Of a DNA stretch of 64,000 nucleotides, positions 11,801-26,164 are shown in pieces; within the stretch, counting starts at the first letter, position 1, and every line of letters begins with the position of its first letter. Position numbers and translations under genes: made by a program. Under the pieces are notes generated by a model. The model saw only the letters and a list, made by a program, of their open reading frames with translations, did no database searches and was not told the origin of the DNA. The stretch is from Lingula anatina (lineage: Eukaryota > Brachiopoda > Lingulata > Lingulida > Lingulidae), in assembly GCF_001039355.2 (NCBI RefSeq), contig NW_019773592.1, positions 164,001-228,000 of the forward strand, in the 5' to 3' direction.

Positions 11801-14800
11801 GGTGCAATGGATAATAATGATGGTAAAGATGAATATGAATGTTTGTTAGTTTTAATTCTTCACTTACTGATAATCGATTCAGTTTTTTGTTGTACCAGAA
11901 TTCCAGATTTTTCTTTCTAGTTTCATTTTTACCTTCAATTTTTACCCTTAATTTTTAATCCTGACTATTGCTACTGTACCACATAGGATATGAAGACAGA
12001 TATTTTACACAGATGCTTTATTCCCACTACTGTTCCTACTTTCAAATCCCTCCTAAGATAATTTGTCCCCAAACTTGTACATGTATATCTCCACACTTCT
12101 AGATTCCGCCTTTACTAATTTCTCTCTCGCTTGTTAATCTGGCCTGGCATCGTTGACAGTCTAGAGGCCACGCCAGGTCATCCGTCCAACTGTGAGGTTA
12201 ACAGGCAACATACACACGATTCCGGTGGCAGGCTACATACACACAATTCCGGTGGCAGGCTACATACACACAATTCCGGTGGCAGAAATGAGTGCATGCA
12301 CACAAATAAAGTTGACACCTTAGCAAAGGTTGTTAACTTTAGGCATTTATACTTCTAGAATTGTCTATCACTTCACTTTGTTTTTTGTTGTTATTATATT
12401 GCGTATAAAATTAATGAGAAAACATATATACACATAATGTTAGCAATGCTGCCAGGGCATACAGAAATATTTTGTGCAAGGCATCAATAGAATAATTATT
12501 TTACTAACTCTACATAATACAAAATAGAAAATAGGAGGAGATTCTCATACCTTGACGCATGCGCAATAGGAAGTTAGAAAGTAAATGGTGGTCACAATTG
12601 CTTTGAAAAATGTGTTTGTCAATTTTGTGCAACAATAAGCACTACCACTAGCCATATTACGCGTCTGTATGCTTGAGTCGTCACAACTAAACTGATGAAC
12701 TCCACAGATTAGAGATACTACTGCGCATGCGTCAAGGTGTCAGAATCTCCTCCGAGCGCAGCTGAGAATTAATTACAGCTTTGGAAGTAACTGGCTCGCG
12801 CTGCCAGTAATTACGCTGTGGGGTATTCAGGGCACAGACTGTGATCACAAGATACTGCCAATAGATTTTTAGAAAATAGATTTTTCATGTGAAAGAACCC
12901 TAAATTCACCATAGAAACCCCGCTCATCATTATCATGAATCATTGGTCAACCCATCTCTTGGATTTGGTGCAATATACCATTTTTCTCTATGTCAACTAG
13001 TTCTAACCAGCCATTTAGAGTGCATTCCCAGAGATTTAGATCGATCCCACTAGATCGACCTAACTCCTTGGGGGTTCACGTTAAATCGATGTCAGCCGAG
13101 CGTGCACGGTAGTTAATTACACCCTTACAGCTTTTAGTAAGCGGGACAGATGCTTAAGCTGGCTAAGCTGACAGTAATCTAGTGAGACTCCCCACAGGGA
13201 TAGGTCGATCTAAAATCTGTGGGAATGGGGTCTTAGACCAGCATGTCTACTTGTGCATTTCAGGAGGAAATATTGACAACATGAGTTTTATGGTTTTTGA
13301 GGTTTGATCTGGGAAAGTTAAGTAGCTTTGCAAATTGCAGGATATTTAGACATACAAAAATGACTTCAGGACATTTTCAAACATGTACAGTATACCCTTC
13401 ATAAAATAAAAAACTTGCTTTGAGGTTTAAAATAAGTTCTGTGGCAGAAATAGATTATGACAAAGGCACTAATCTATGGTAAATGCTACAAATTTAAAGT
13501 CCATGTAAACAGATATATCCCAACTTGAAAAATGCTTGCTTGTTAAACCCATTTTGTGACTTTGGATCAATATCAACCCAATCAGCAGAGTGTAAACGTT
13601 CCTTTAGTCAATGCCAGAGTTCTCGTTTCTCTTCATTCATAAAACTGCTACATTACACACAGGAAAACCCTCAATTTCTGAAGGGGAAAATAAGTACAAG
13701 TCACTACTATTGCATTACAAGATAAAAACTTGAAAGGAATTTTTGGTGGTTTGCGTGTAATTACTCCTCACAATACTGTGCAGCCACAAATATTGTGAAC
13801 ACAGCTAGGTTGAGCTTTGTTTACATACGGTGCATTTGACAAGGTATAATAGAAGATACATTAAAGTTCCACAAATATGAAATATCTCACTTATTCCAAT
13901 TTAAATAATTTCTTTTCAAGATCTATCATCAGTCTCAGTTGCTAACAAAAAGGAAGCTTTTGGGTACACAGCCTTTCATAACTTTCAAATGTTTTCTATT
14001 CGCCTTTTATTCACAAAGTATTATACTAAGAAAACCAATAACCAGCTATGTACAAATTAAGTGGGTACTTATTGTTTCAAAACCACACCAAGCTCTCTTC
14101 ACTCCCACCTTAACACCAAAGACTATGGGTGCATTCCCAGAGATTTAGATTTAGATCGACCTAACTCCCTGGGGGTTCACGCTAAATTGCAGTCAGCCAA
14201 GCACGCACCATAGTTAATTACCCCATTACAGCTTTCAGTAGGCGGGACAGACGCTTAAGCCGGCTAAACTGACAGTAATCTAGTGAGAAGCCCCACAGGG
14301 ATAGATCGATCTTAAATCTATGGAAATGGGGTCTATGGTTCTTAAAACTTGGGCAGCATTAGTTAACAACATAATAAATTTTGTAAAACCAACGTTGCGA
14401 TGAAAATGAAAATTTGAGCAAACTGTGTCTATATTACTGAAAATAAATCCCCTCACATTTTGTCTGTTTATTTTTTTACAAAAGATAAAAGATGAACTTT
14501 CACCAATAAATAATTGTTGCAAACAAAGCAGTTAATATTTTAGAGGACTATCAAGACATTAGTCTAAAGAAGGCGGTTCGTTTGCACTAAGTGTTTCCCT
14601 TATTCCAATTAAAGCCACTGACTCAACTGGATGTCATGAGTGTTGCATCACTTCTGAAACTTTAATCAGGATTCAAGAAGACAGAATTGAGAGTGACAAG
14701 TTGCAAAGTTGGTCTGTTCTCTGCTCAGCAGGGATAACTTTATTTCAGGTCATATTCAAAACTCATCCTTGCTATCATGTCACGTTCAGACCACGACCAT

Positions 14801-17005
14801 CTCAGACTGCAAATTGTCCTAAATGCTTAATTGTCTAAGGACTCATTCCCATTAAAATAATCTAAGGGCTCATTCCCATTAAAACATTCCAAGTCTAGGA
14901 GGACTCTCAGTGAATGCAATCAGTTTAACAGATGAACAAACATACAGTACAGGTATACAGAAAAGCTGGTGATTATACAAGTACACTAGAAACAAGTAGA
15001 GGAATGTTAAACTGATTGCTTTCAGTGAGAGTACCCAAGGAGTTGGATTGATCTCTGGAGACAGATTCTCTGGCTCAGCTAGGAACAGTCCAGAATGTCT
15101 GACTCTTGCCGAAAAGGGGGTAATGACAGCACATGCTGAGTTAAACACTCCTACCTAACCAAGCATATGGAATCAAATTTATGTTTCTCACTCCGTAGTA
15201 TTTTTTATCAAAACAGCTGATTGCACTTATGAATGAGGAAGCAAAGAAGTGGAAAAAAGCTATATTTGAATATCGCTGTCAAAATTTCAACAAATGTGAA
15301 TCTATTTTAATTTTAACAAAGCTCTGTCTGAGCTATTCCTTAATCACTTCAAAATTCTATTACGAAACAATTCACAAAATTAATCAAATTTGGGAGTAGC
15401 ACAAAAAGCCCATACAGCATCTTGCCAGAAGCGACACAGATAATGAGCAACAGTCAAAATGAAAGCCAAAGGGTAAAACGGAAGTAGCTGATACAAAATT
15501 ATGATAACATCTAATAAAAGAAACCCAACAGAAAGTGATACCCTTCCCAAGTATCGATTTCTTGTTTTAGAAAAAAAAAGAAAAGAAAAAAAAACTCTTC
15601 CCACCACATATTTAGTAACAGAACAAAGTTTGCCACAGAAGCAAGGAGTGGGGATGTGAACTTGTCTATGGGATCTTACGACACCCTTAAAACAAATATC
15701 TCAACTTTAAGTTAATGTGATGTGGGTAAACAACTTATACATAGGACTTCTGTACTTTTTAGAGATGAAATGAAATTGGTTTTGAAGACTGGCGGAAAAA
15801 TGGGCATACCAAAGAGTGAAGTTTGGTTAGTCAGTGGACTAGGATTCACTTCCCATTTAATATGATGACATGACACTGTTCTATGTCCATTTATGTATTT
15901 ATATTATAAACAGTAGTAGCAGTTAATTATTATAATTCATTTTATTCATAGCTTTGAAATTTTTTCAGTGAGAAGAGCAAAAATAATAATAAAATCATAA
16001 AAAAAATACTAGTTCAAATATAGAGATCTTAAATATTAGCCAAAGCTGCCAACATGCTGTGCATAAATATCTCCACAAAATGAAATTGAGGTTTAATTTA
16101 AGTTTCATAATAAATTTCATGTATTGCGCAGCATGGATCAAGACATATTTCTGGCAGTCTTCCAAATCTTTGAATACACCAAATTTTTGAATAATATTTT
16201 CTAGAAATAGGCTGTATAAGGAAAATAAGTCAAGCTTTGGGCAGTTAGGACACAAATGAACTGTATGTTCACTTCCCCTTATTACAGTTATACTTTAATG
16301 CATGAATGAAGCCAATCCAAACATTATTACAACACAAAGCAAATAGTATGACTACAGAATAATTCTTCCTCACATAGACTTATTTGTATTCATACTGAGT
16401 TTGGTCAGAAAGCTNNNNNNNNNNNNNNNNNNNNNNNNNNNNNNNNNNNNNNNNNNNNNNNNNNNNNNNNNNNNNNNNNNNNNNNNNNNNNNNNNNNNNN
16501 NNNNGCATGATTACCCCCCCCCCCAAAAAAAAAAAAAAAAATCAACTATAAATAAATAATTAATATAACAAAACATAACTTTAATTAATGAAATAAATAG
16601 AAAACACAATAAGGTAAAGGATCAAAGGCTGGCTATCTTGCGAAAAAATTGGCTAAAATGGAAGACGAATATGAAAACTTACTGTTTTGGCAACATATCC
16701 CATTGGCTCGGGATACTGATGTGTGAGTAATGCAAGGAGCGCAGTAAATGAACACAGTCCCGCAGTAAATAGGATGAAGAAAGGGAGTTCCTTCTTTGGG
16801 TAGACAGAAACATCATGGAAAGCTGGAAGACATAAATAGACCATTTAAAACAATATCACTATTTGTTTAAGGCTTGGTTTTTGATTTTATATGACAAACT
16901 TCTTTGTAATTTTTCCATGTTAGGTGAAAATCATTTTGGTTTGTGAATCTTGTGAAAATACAAGGAACCTTCTCTCAAATGACTGACAAAAAGTGTGTGG
17001 AAGTA

Positions 17006-17045
<40 letters not shown>

Positions 17046-19824
17046 CACATTCATGCAAGCACATACAGATCTACATATTATTTCTCACCTGGCAGTAGTT
17101 CCTTATCTGCATTCTCTGTGCAGGGAGGGTAGGGATAAAACAGGTGGCCTTTTTCTAGTGGGTACGGAATCATACGGAAAGCTGAAAATTGAAAAAGTAA
17201 GCTTTTACAACTGGAATTCTACCAAGATTCAAAGGGAAAGCTGGCACATACAGTGACTTTGAAATATTTGGCTGCTGAATATCAATTATTTTTGAACTGC
17301 TTGCCTTCTTACTGCTATTTTAGCTGAATGTTTGTGGAAGCATGTTTATGAAAATTAAAAAAACTACATTCAATTTGTTATTCATTAAAAGACATAAATG
17401 ACCATGATGTGTTTAAGTAGGTTTCTTTCGATTCATTCTTGGTACACAACTTCAAATATGAAATATGCTTTTTCTTTGTGAAACAAATAAGCAGGTAAAT
17501 CTACGAAATAAGATTGATAAATGAATTGTTTTCACCAAGAGCAGCTGTTCAGATTAAGGTGTCTTTAGTAAAATTGACCCCCGAGTACAACTTACTCCCT
17601 TCCCATGTACAGTGTAGCAGATTCAGGGCCCCTTCCACCCTCTTCCAGTGCTGGAGGTGGAAAAAACTGTACGCGACTGCCTCGCTGTCTCCCCGCTTGA
17701 GAATATGCTCCGGAGGCAAGACAAGACTCTTCATCTCTAGTAAATATTTTGGCACATGTGGATTAAACTCCACTGCTCTGTGTATGGCTTCCACTGCATT
17801 CATCTCCGCTGTACTGAGCCCGCGCTTGGACGCTATGTCGGGAGAAAATCTGAAGGACAGAAAGAAAGACCAGTGAAATTTTATTCAAGGTATTATTCAA
17901 ACATCTTCCATTACTTAGCTTTATTATTAGTTACATTATTTTATTTTTTTAGAAGACAGAAAGAATGATTAATAAAATTTTCAAGGTATTATTCAACATC
18001 TTCCATAGCTTTACGTTATCATTAGTTACATTATTTCATCTTCCTAAAAGACACAAAGAATGACTGACAAAATTTTCTAGGTCTAATTCAACATCTTCCA
18101 TTATTTTAAGTACACAGTAACACCGCTAATGCACTTTCCTCCTAACTATACATTCTCAAACTATATAGAGTATACATTCTGTTAAAAGCAATCTAGCTAC
18201 AAATAAGATAATTGGTTACTTGGCAACAAGATATGTGGAGTGTTGTTAAGTGTATGAAGTACCAGAGGTCTCCATCAACTGTGGATATAAACTTCATTCA
18301 ACAAAGGGTCATCACATGAAAATCTAATTAGAACTCACTTGTCTGCCACTTGTCGTGCTTTGAGCAGAGCAGCTGTGTAACATATTGTGGCTGACTTGGG
18401 CAAGCTTATATCTGAAAATTACAAGTCATAGATATTAACCGATACAGTAATAAATCTTTTCAACTGGCAAAAATTGCCAAACTTTCAGATACATAATTAC
18501 ACACCAGTGAACAAGTCCAGTGACATTACACACCTCTTCAGGTACATCAGAAAAATAACATTTTACCTCCGTAATGTGTATTGTGTTTGCAGCTGACTTA
18601 CCATCATACTTAGCTAAAACTGCCTGGACATCCGTATAGGCCTGCATTTCTAACAGAGCTTCTATCAGGTTCTCATGGATATTGTACAGGTTAAACATAG
18701 GAAAGTCTTTCATCAGCTGAAATAACAGGGTATCACAATTGTTATTTTTCATTTTCTTAGTTTTTTTTTTTTATAAAATAATTATATTCAGAATTTATCT
18801 ATGACTAACTAATATCTAAATAACCTAAAAAAGTCAACAATAATATACTTAAATAAATAAAAACTTCAAGACATACACAACACACTAGACTGAAATAAAG
18901 CAGTAAAATTATCTACAAAATTCTCAATAAAGGTGTAATACTTATTGTGGGACTTGATCAAAATCTCAAATTATTACACTGTTTATTCATATTTTTTGCG
19001 ATAATTATCAAAGACAAGAATAAACCACTGATCAAACCCAAATAACTATATTTATACAATATGTCACAGCAAATAACACTTATATCACATATAGCATGCA
19101 AGATCTTCACCAGAGGTTGAAAAGCAAGTCAACCTCCCCCCCTTGGGGTATGCGATGCCCTTATCAGTGAAACTTTAAGGTTCTGCGATAACTGACAGTC
19201 CATGAACAAAATTGATTCAGCAGTCACCTTTCATTCAATTTTCAGTTCTCACATTCTAGACAAATCTTAATGAACTTACATCTTTCATCATCTTGACGGC
19301 CTCTCTGGTTCTCCCCAGCTTCCGCGCGCACATGGATAGACGACGCTTGATGTAGATCATCACATTGGTGTCTCGCCCTAGAGGAAAATGAGGTCACTTC
19401 ATAAGGTGCCCAATATTATGTTTCTCTTAGTACAGACTGAACTTTTTTTCAACATTTGTCTAGTTGGACATGGACTGATAGGCTTATATTAGTGCTAAAA
19501 ATAACCAAATTAACAAAATTGTTTCTATGGTATGCTAAAAACAATTGCCCTGCAACCCTGTCAAAACATCTAAGCATGCATTATCTAGAAAAGCACTCAC
19601 TGAGTGAAGACCTTTGCCAAGACTATTAACTAATAATTAACCATTAATTAATTGACTAAGGGATCATCACCAAAATCTTAACACTTAAAAGTTAGCCCAT
19701 TTGTGACCCATCCTGAACATTTAATCAAAATCCATAATGTTTTGAGTTAGGCTGGTGACGAACAGAAGGACAAATGGAGGTGAAAGGATAACCTTTATGG
19801 AACACACATGCGCGCGCGCGCAAG

Positions 19825-19871
<47 letters not shown>

Positions 19872-22800
19872 TTACACTAGCATGAGATTTAAGCCAGTCT
19901 TACTGTGATTCTGTTCATACTGTGTTCCATAGTGCTGTGTCTGTTGACTCTTCCTGTACTGTGTCTCTGCAGCTTTGTAGGCCTGTTTAAACATCTTCTC
20001 CACCTAGAAAGAAGAAAATATGAACCAACATTTAAGAAACAAGTATTTGGAAGCAGGAAAAAACTTCTAGATATCTTTGTCACAACTGGTGCAACTACAC
20101 CTAAAAGCACTGCAGGAAATACTTAAATATTTCATATTGGCTGTAGAAAATATGCATAATCTTATTATATTATTTTCACAGATTTTCATATTTTGTTTTG
20201 GCTTCACTGGTGTTTTTCGCTAAATGCTCTAAGGTATTTGACTGAAAAAAAAAGGGCAGGATTGATATCCTCTCACTGCTGATACTTACTTCTAGTATAG
20301 TGCTGCATTCTTCTTCTGCTAATAAAATCATTGCTGGGGCACAACTGCAATTGAAAATAAACAACGTAATACACAACCAGAGATTCATTCCATTTGTAAA
20401 AGAATACAATTCCATTATCTCTGCATTAATACTAATTTATTTGGACTTACTTCTAATTTAATATGTGATTTCAGTGGCACATATTACAATTATCGTAAGT
20501 GTATGAAGAGTAAAAAAAAAAATTAATAACAAAGGTGTTTTCAGAAAACATAACAGAGCTCTTTGAATAAACATATTTTCTTCTCCGACCTGTCTTCAAT
20601 GGAATCATTCATCATACATACACAATGCATCTCCTTACTGGCAAAGGACATTAGCACTACATTGTAACCCAAGTTGTCAACTCATTTAGCTAAATGCCAA
20701 ATGTTTATGACATGCTATGTAAAATGACTTCCTAAAAGGTCTCACGTCAGCAAATATGAATACATGCCTCAAGATACCAGAGCTAAATATTCCTTTTCAG
20801 GAAAATAATTATTACACCTACTCTGGGTTTTTCTCCAAGGCTTCCTTGGCTGCCTTCACCCTTGCTTGTGGACTTCTTTCTCTCCATGCCATCTGCATAA
20901 CTGAAATTATGAAAGAAAACTTGATACATTTTCTAAATTTCAAAACAGTACATAAGGCTGTGTGTGTACAGATACACTTTAACAACCAATCATTCATTTT
21001 ACCTACTTCAAAAAATAAAAAGTAGAACATATTTAAGTACAAAATTAGCACAGTGATTTGATCACTTTTCCAATACAATAAAATTGAGTTACAAACTGAA
21101 CAAAAAATTCTTGATTCAGCATTTCTTCTACCTGCCAATCCCTTCCAGCGTTCTCTTCATCATTTCATCCATCCACCCATGAATCCATCTGCATTCACAC
21201 AATTGCCTCCATCTCTCACGTCATCACGCTCTCCAGCACTTACCTTCATATTCCTGTTTTCCTGCGTCCGTGTCGCAGGTGAAAAACGTCTGATGATCTT
21301 GAGCGGAGAGATTCATGTCGTAGTAGGTGAGTGGTTCTTTGCCAGTGGCCCACGTGAACCTCTGATACTCTGAACCGCGGAACAGATTCAGTGGGTTTCG
21401 CCATACTTTACACTCTGTAATAAAATAAAATCCAATATAACATAAAAATTGGACGTTGCAATCACTGCAGTAAAAGTAACTAGAAAAGCACCCAGGGAGG
21501 GCAAACCACCACCTAGACAGTTCAATTCTCATATTGTATCAATCCATTATTATTAATGGATCACTAACAAAAACTAATCAATTCTATGCTGGCCCATTTC
21601 TGACTGATCCTGTAAATTTTATCAAAATCTGTTCAAAACTTTGTTGCAAGTTGGTGTATTTAAAAATCTATATAAAATGTTTAAAAAATATTTCTTAAAA
21701 TCTTGTGTAAGCTCCATGTTACTGGGAATTAAGATCAAGTGCATTAATGTTATAAGTTGATATTTAATATATCTATCATATGTACATAAAATGTTTGTTG
21801 AGTGTCATTGTCAAATGCTGTAGTTCTTATTTAATTATCATAGTCATGAAAAAGTAGACCAAAACAATTGGCAGTTATGGTTGCCCTTTACATATCATAA
21901 ACCTGCATCCAGACACATCTCAAGTGCTATATCAATACCTTTTAACTTGATAAAATAGACTTTTCAAATTTGTGAATGTTTAAAACTGCCTGATGTCAAA
22001 TTTTCCGAAAAAAAAAAAAAAAATCCAACTGATCATTTGATTTCTTTAGCCAAATTAGAAAACAGTGATTGATGAAAAATCCCCCCTCCCAAAAAAAAAA
22101 AAAAAAAAAAAGAAAAGAAAAATAATTATAACTGATCATTTGGTATCTTTCAGCCAAATCAGAAAACTGAGCATTTGGTTTAGGTTCACTATGCTAGAGT
22201 TTATTGATTTGTGTCACTGATGAAAGGAATTATTATTGCTTTTTGATGGCTGTTAACACAAATAGGAGGAATGGCTGTTTCCTTCACCATTCCAATGATC
22301 TCTTCCAATCCCAGAGGAAAACTTTCATGTCACTGATGATGCAGATGAGGCGTCACTTCGACTGGGAGACGGGTGTAACTTGCACCATCAAGCAGACAGA
22401 TTACAGAGAAGCAATGGTAATTTTTGATAAACTAGTCACGAAAAGATCTTTAACAGACACATCAGCCAAACACATTATATCAACACAAAACACTGAAAAA
22501 TGGGCATCAAAGCAACATGCAAAATGAATTTAGTATCGATATTTACTAGCTTCTGTACCATGGTTATTACTCAAGTGAGCTATGTAATTAAGATTTGCTT
22601 ACATGTATGAGTAAAAAAGACCTTCACTAATTAGGAAAACAGGCAAGGCAAATAGGTGAGTTAAGACAAGGACAACTTTGGACTGAAAATGGAACAAACT
22701 TGTGTCACTGGATGACAAGGTTGTAGAAAACTCACAGTGATGCATTTTTATATGTCAATGTACAAAATTCTTAACAGATTCAATATAGTTCCCTTTAGTA

Positions 22801-25800
22801 AAGCTGCAATTATATTAGAATACTGGGTATCTCTGCAGTTTTACCGAAGACCAGCCTCAAAGGTATATCTGGTACAGTCCAAATAAATTAAGGCTCAAGT
22901 CTCAATCCATGGGATTTATCTATCTTCTTTCTTAGTCACATAACCTTAAATCCATACATATCCTGATAACACACCCACAGTAAATCATATTTTCCCTCCC
23001 ACACTTCCTAGATTTATTCCAAACTCTTGGATATAACCACTTACAGCATTCATATCTGTGCATCCACACTAAATAACACTACACACTGACATGCAGGTAT
23101 TCAAATACGGTAATTCTACGATATTTGCAATGGAGAAAATTTGTGCATTTAACAGATACTGTATTTTTAAGTAATAATTTCTTTAAGTTGGGACATTAAA
23201 AAGCAGCTTATTCTGTAGTTCTATTTCATACAGTAAAAGCACCACAAATACTAAATATGCATATGATTTTGTGGATTACAAAATTACACATGTGAACTTT
23301 GGTCAATTTTGTCCATTAAAAATATCCAGTCATTACGGTATGCACACACATTCACAAACATACCACTTCAACAAATGCCAACATCCTCCTAAAACATCAT
23401 CCCCATATCATATCCTGGCTCCCACACATCCCAGATCAATTACAACCTCCCAACGATCCACTCGCTGTATTCATACGTCCAATTGGTGTAAACTCTTCTA
23501 CAGGACTATCACATGCAAACACCATGCCTATCCCCTGTAAGTGGATGTCAATGAATGCCACTCGGGCATCCTTGGAGATGTGACATTTCTAGGAATCTAC
23601 CTAAAGGCACTCTGGGAATCTGAGGTGAGGAACATACAGCTCTGCCTGCAGAAACTGCGAAATGCAAAATGAGCCGAAAAAAACTGGATCTGATGCCATG
23701 CTGTCACAAAACGGCTTGATTACAAACAGTATGGAAATGTTCACAAAAAAAGCCACGGATATAAAATAATCACTTTAAAACAAATTTGTGTTGTAGGTTT
23801 AATTATAGTCACTCTGAGTATGAAGTGCAAAATAAAATTGTAAGGATGAGAGATGTTTTATTCTGTATCCTCTTGTACTGTCTGATGATAATGATAATGA
23901 ATAATAATAAAATTGGTATAGAAGATCATATACGTCATGACAATTAAAAAAAAAAACATTGCATAAATCAGGTGTCATTTATTATACCCTAAAGAACACT
24001 CATAGATTATAGTGTGAAAATATGCAAATCTCTCCAGGTATTAAAAAAATGCCTGCGACCATGGAAACCAACAATTTTGTGAAGAACAAAGGAGTGTAGT
24101 GTTTCTTTGATTGCTTTCGACATCTATTATACAAATGGATTAGATAAAATTGATTTTTCGTCACCTCCAAAAATAAATGTAATATCATATTCAAACCTTA
24201 ACTACCATATTTCCACCCTTTTCCAAGAGTTTTTTCCTAAAATTTACCTGGTGTTGAAGAATTCTGTTGCTGCTGTGAAGAAGTGGAACTGTTGGATGTG
24301 CTGGTGCTGTTGTTGTTGTCTGGCCCCCCCTCGGCAGCCCCCCAGGAGCGGAGAGATGTGATTCAGGGACACCTGCTCAATAAAACTAGTGCCGTATTTC
24401 TTGAAATACCACCATTCAAATATCTGGAAAAGGAAAAAGAATACAATTTACATCAAGAAAAAGGGAAAGGTTAAGAATCTCAATGGAAGTTAATACTTAT
24501 TGAGATGGGTGTATTTTTGATCTTGAGTGCTGGTCTTCAAACATATTTTAGCTTTGCTGATTGACTATTCATGGATATGGACTTGACTCAAACACCTTTA
24601 TGAATTGATTTTTTGGGCCTAATTTGGTCACCTTGATCAGTCAGTATCAACCTGTGAGTGGTATCATCCTTCTCTTACAATTTATTTTTAAAACTGTTCA
24701 CTTAACTGCACTTAAAAAAAAAACAGAAAATTAAACTGTAGTCTGAAGCAAAAAATTAAACTACCTGTAGATTTCAACATTTTTTCTTTTAATCACCATG
24801 AATACATTATCCAAAACTGTTCACAAAAATTATGATCCATAAATCCATTTTTGAGGTCTTCTGTCCTTTTTTTTCATCCACTCCTCACTATCATAATGGA
24901 GACATACTGGTAGAATTCACCGATGATGATAAAAAACAGCAACTTGAAAATGGGTTAAATTATAGATCATAATCGTTTCAACAGCATTTAATGGTGCATG
25001 CCTAGATGATAAAAGGCAAATTACTCAAATTCCCAGGAACTTCTCTTCGTCTCTTTTTTTTTTCCTATATAAAGATGTAATGCACTTTATATGCCTTTCT
25101 CACCCCCAGGACTGTGAGTGTTAGCACACATAATGGCCTAGGAGTAGGATACACATATATGTCGACATTTACCACACATGGGGTTTCATCTTTTTATGCT
25201 AAAAAGTCAGTCGCACTTACTACNGGCAAATTACTCAAATACCCAGGAACTTCTCTCCATCTCTCTGTTTTTTCCTATAGAAAGATGTAATGCACTTTAT
25301 ATGCCTTTCACACCCCCAGGACTGTGAGTGTTAGCACACATAATGGCCTAGGAGTAGGATACACATATATGTCGACATTTACCACAAATGGGGTTTCATC
25401 TTTTTATGCTAAAAAGTCAGTCGCACTTACTACAGATACACTTACATTTTCTAATCTCATATGATGTGCCTATAGTCTCGTTTTAGACTTCATTCAGAGT
25501 CATGCATCATACTTTCCAACTTTGCAAGAGATTCTGGCTAAAGTGCAATCAGAGGAAAAAGCTCATTTGTCTACCAAAAGCTCATTTGTCTACCATGGGT
25601 ATATTTCACTATCTTGTGCTAATTAACCTGATTCCATTGATTGCACTTTAGCAAGAATCCCCTGGAGAGTTGGACCGACTCAGCTTGTACAATGAGTAGA
25701 TCTGAATGAGCTCTTAAGCTATTTTGGATGATTTCCATTTTTATTATATTCTATATTCCTCTTGCTCTCTTTCCCCAGCAGCAGCCAAGGCAGCAGGTGG

Positions 25801-26128
25801 AAAAGCAGATAATTTGGTTTCAAGTAATCATAGCTGTTTATTCTTCAAAGCTCCCAATATTCACTTACCAATATCAGGCCTGATATAAGTGATGAAGTAC
25901 CTGTCAGTGCCACATAAAACTTGGGTGTGAGTGTATTCAGGAACATGGAGGCTGAAACAAAAGAGAATTCAGGTTACAAGAAAGGCCATGCTTCTCTCCT
26001 TTGATTACATGCTATGAATTGATATTAATAATGAAATATAGATAGTGTTCCCTCATTGACGTCAATAAGACAATGGCATCAATATTCTTATATGTAAATT
26101 GTTTAGTGAGGCAGACACATGTTCTCTC

Positions 26129-26164
<36 letters not shown>

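Noticed and set aside
12208-12285. CRISPR-like array
   Set aside because: The 27-bp units abut with no spacers and sit in an animal intron; it is a minisatellite.
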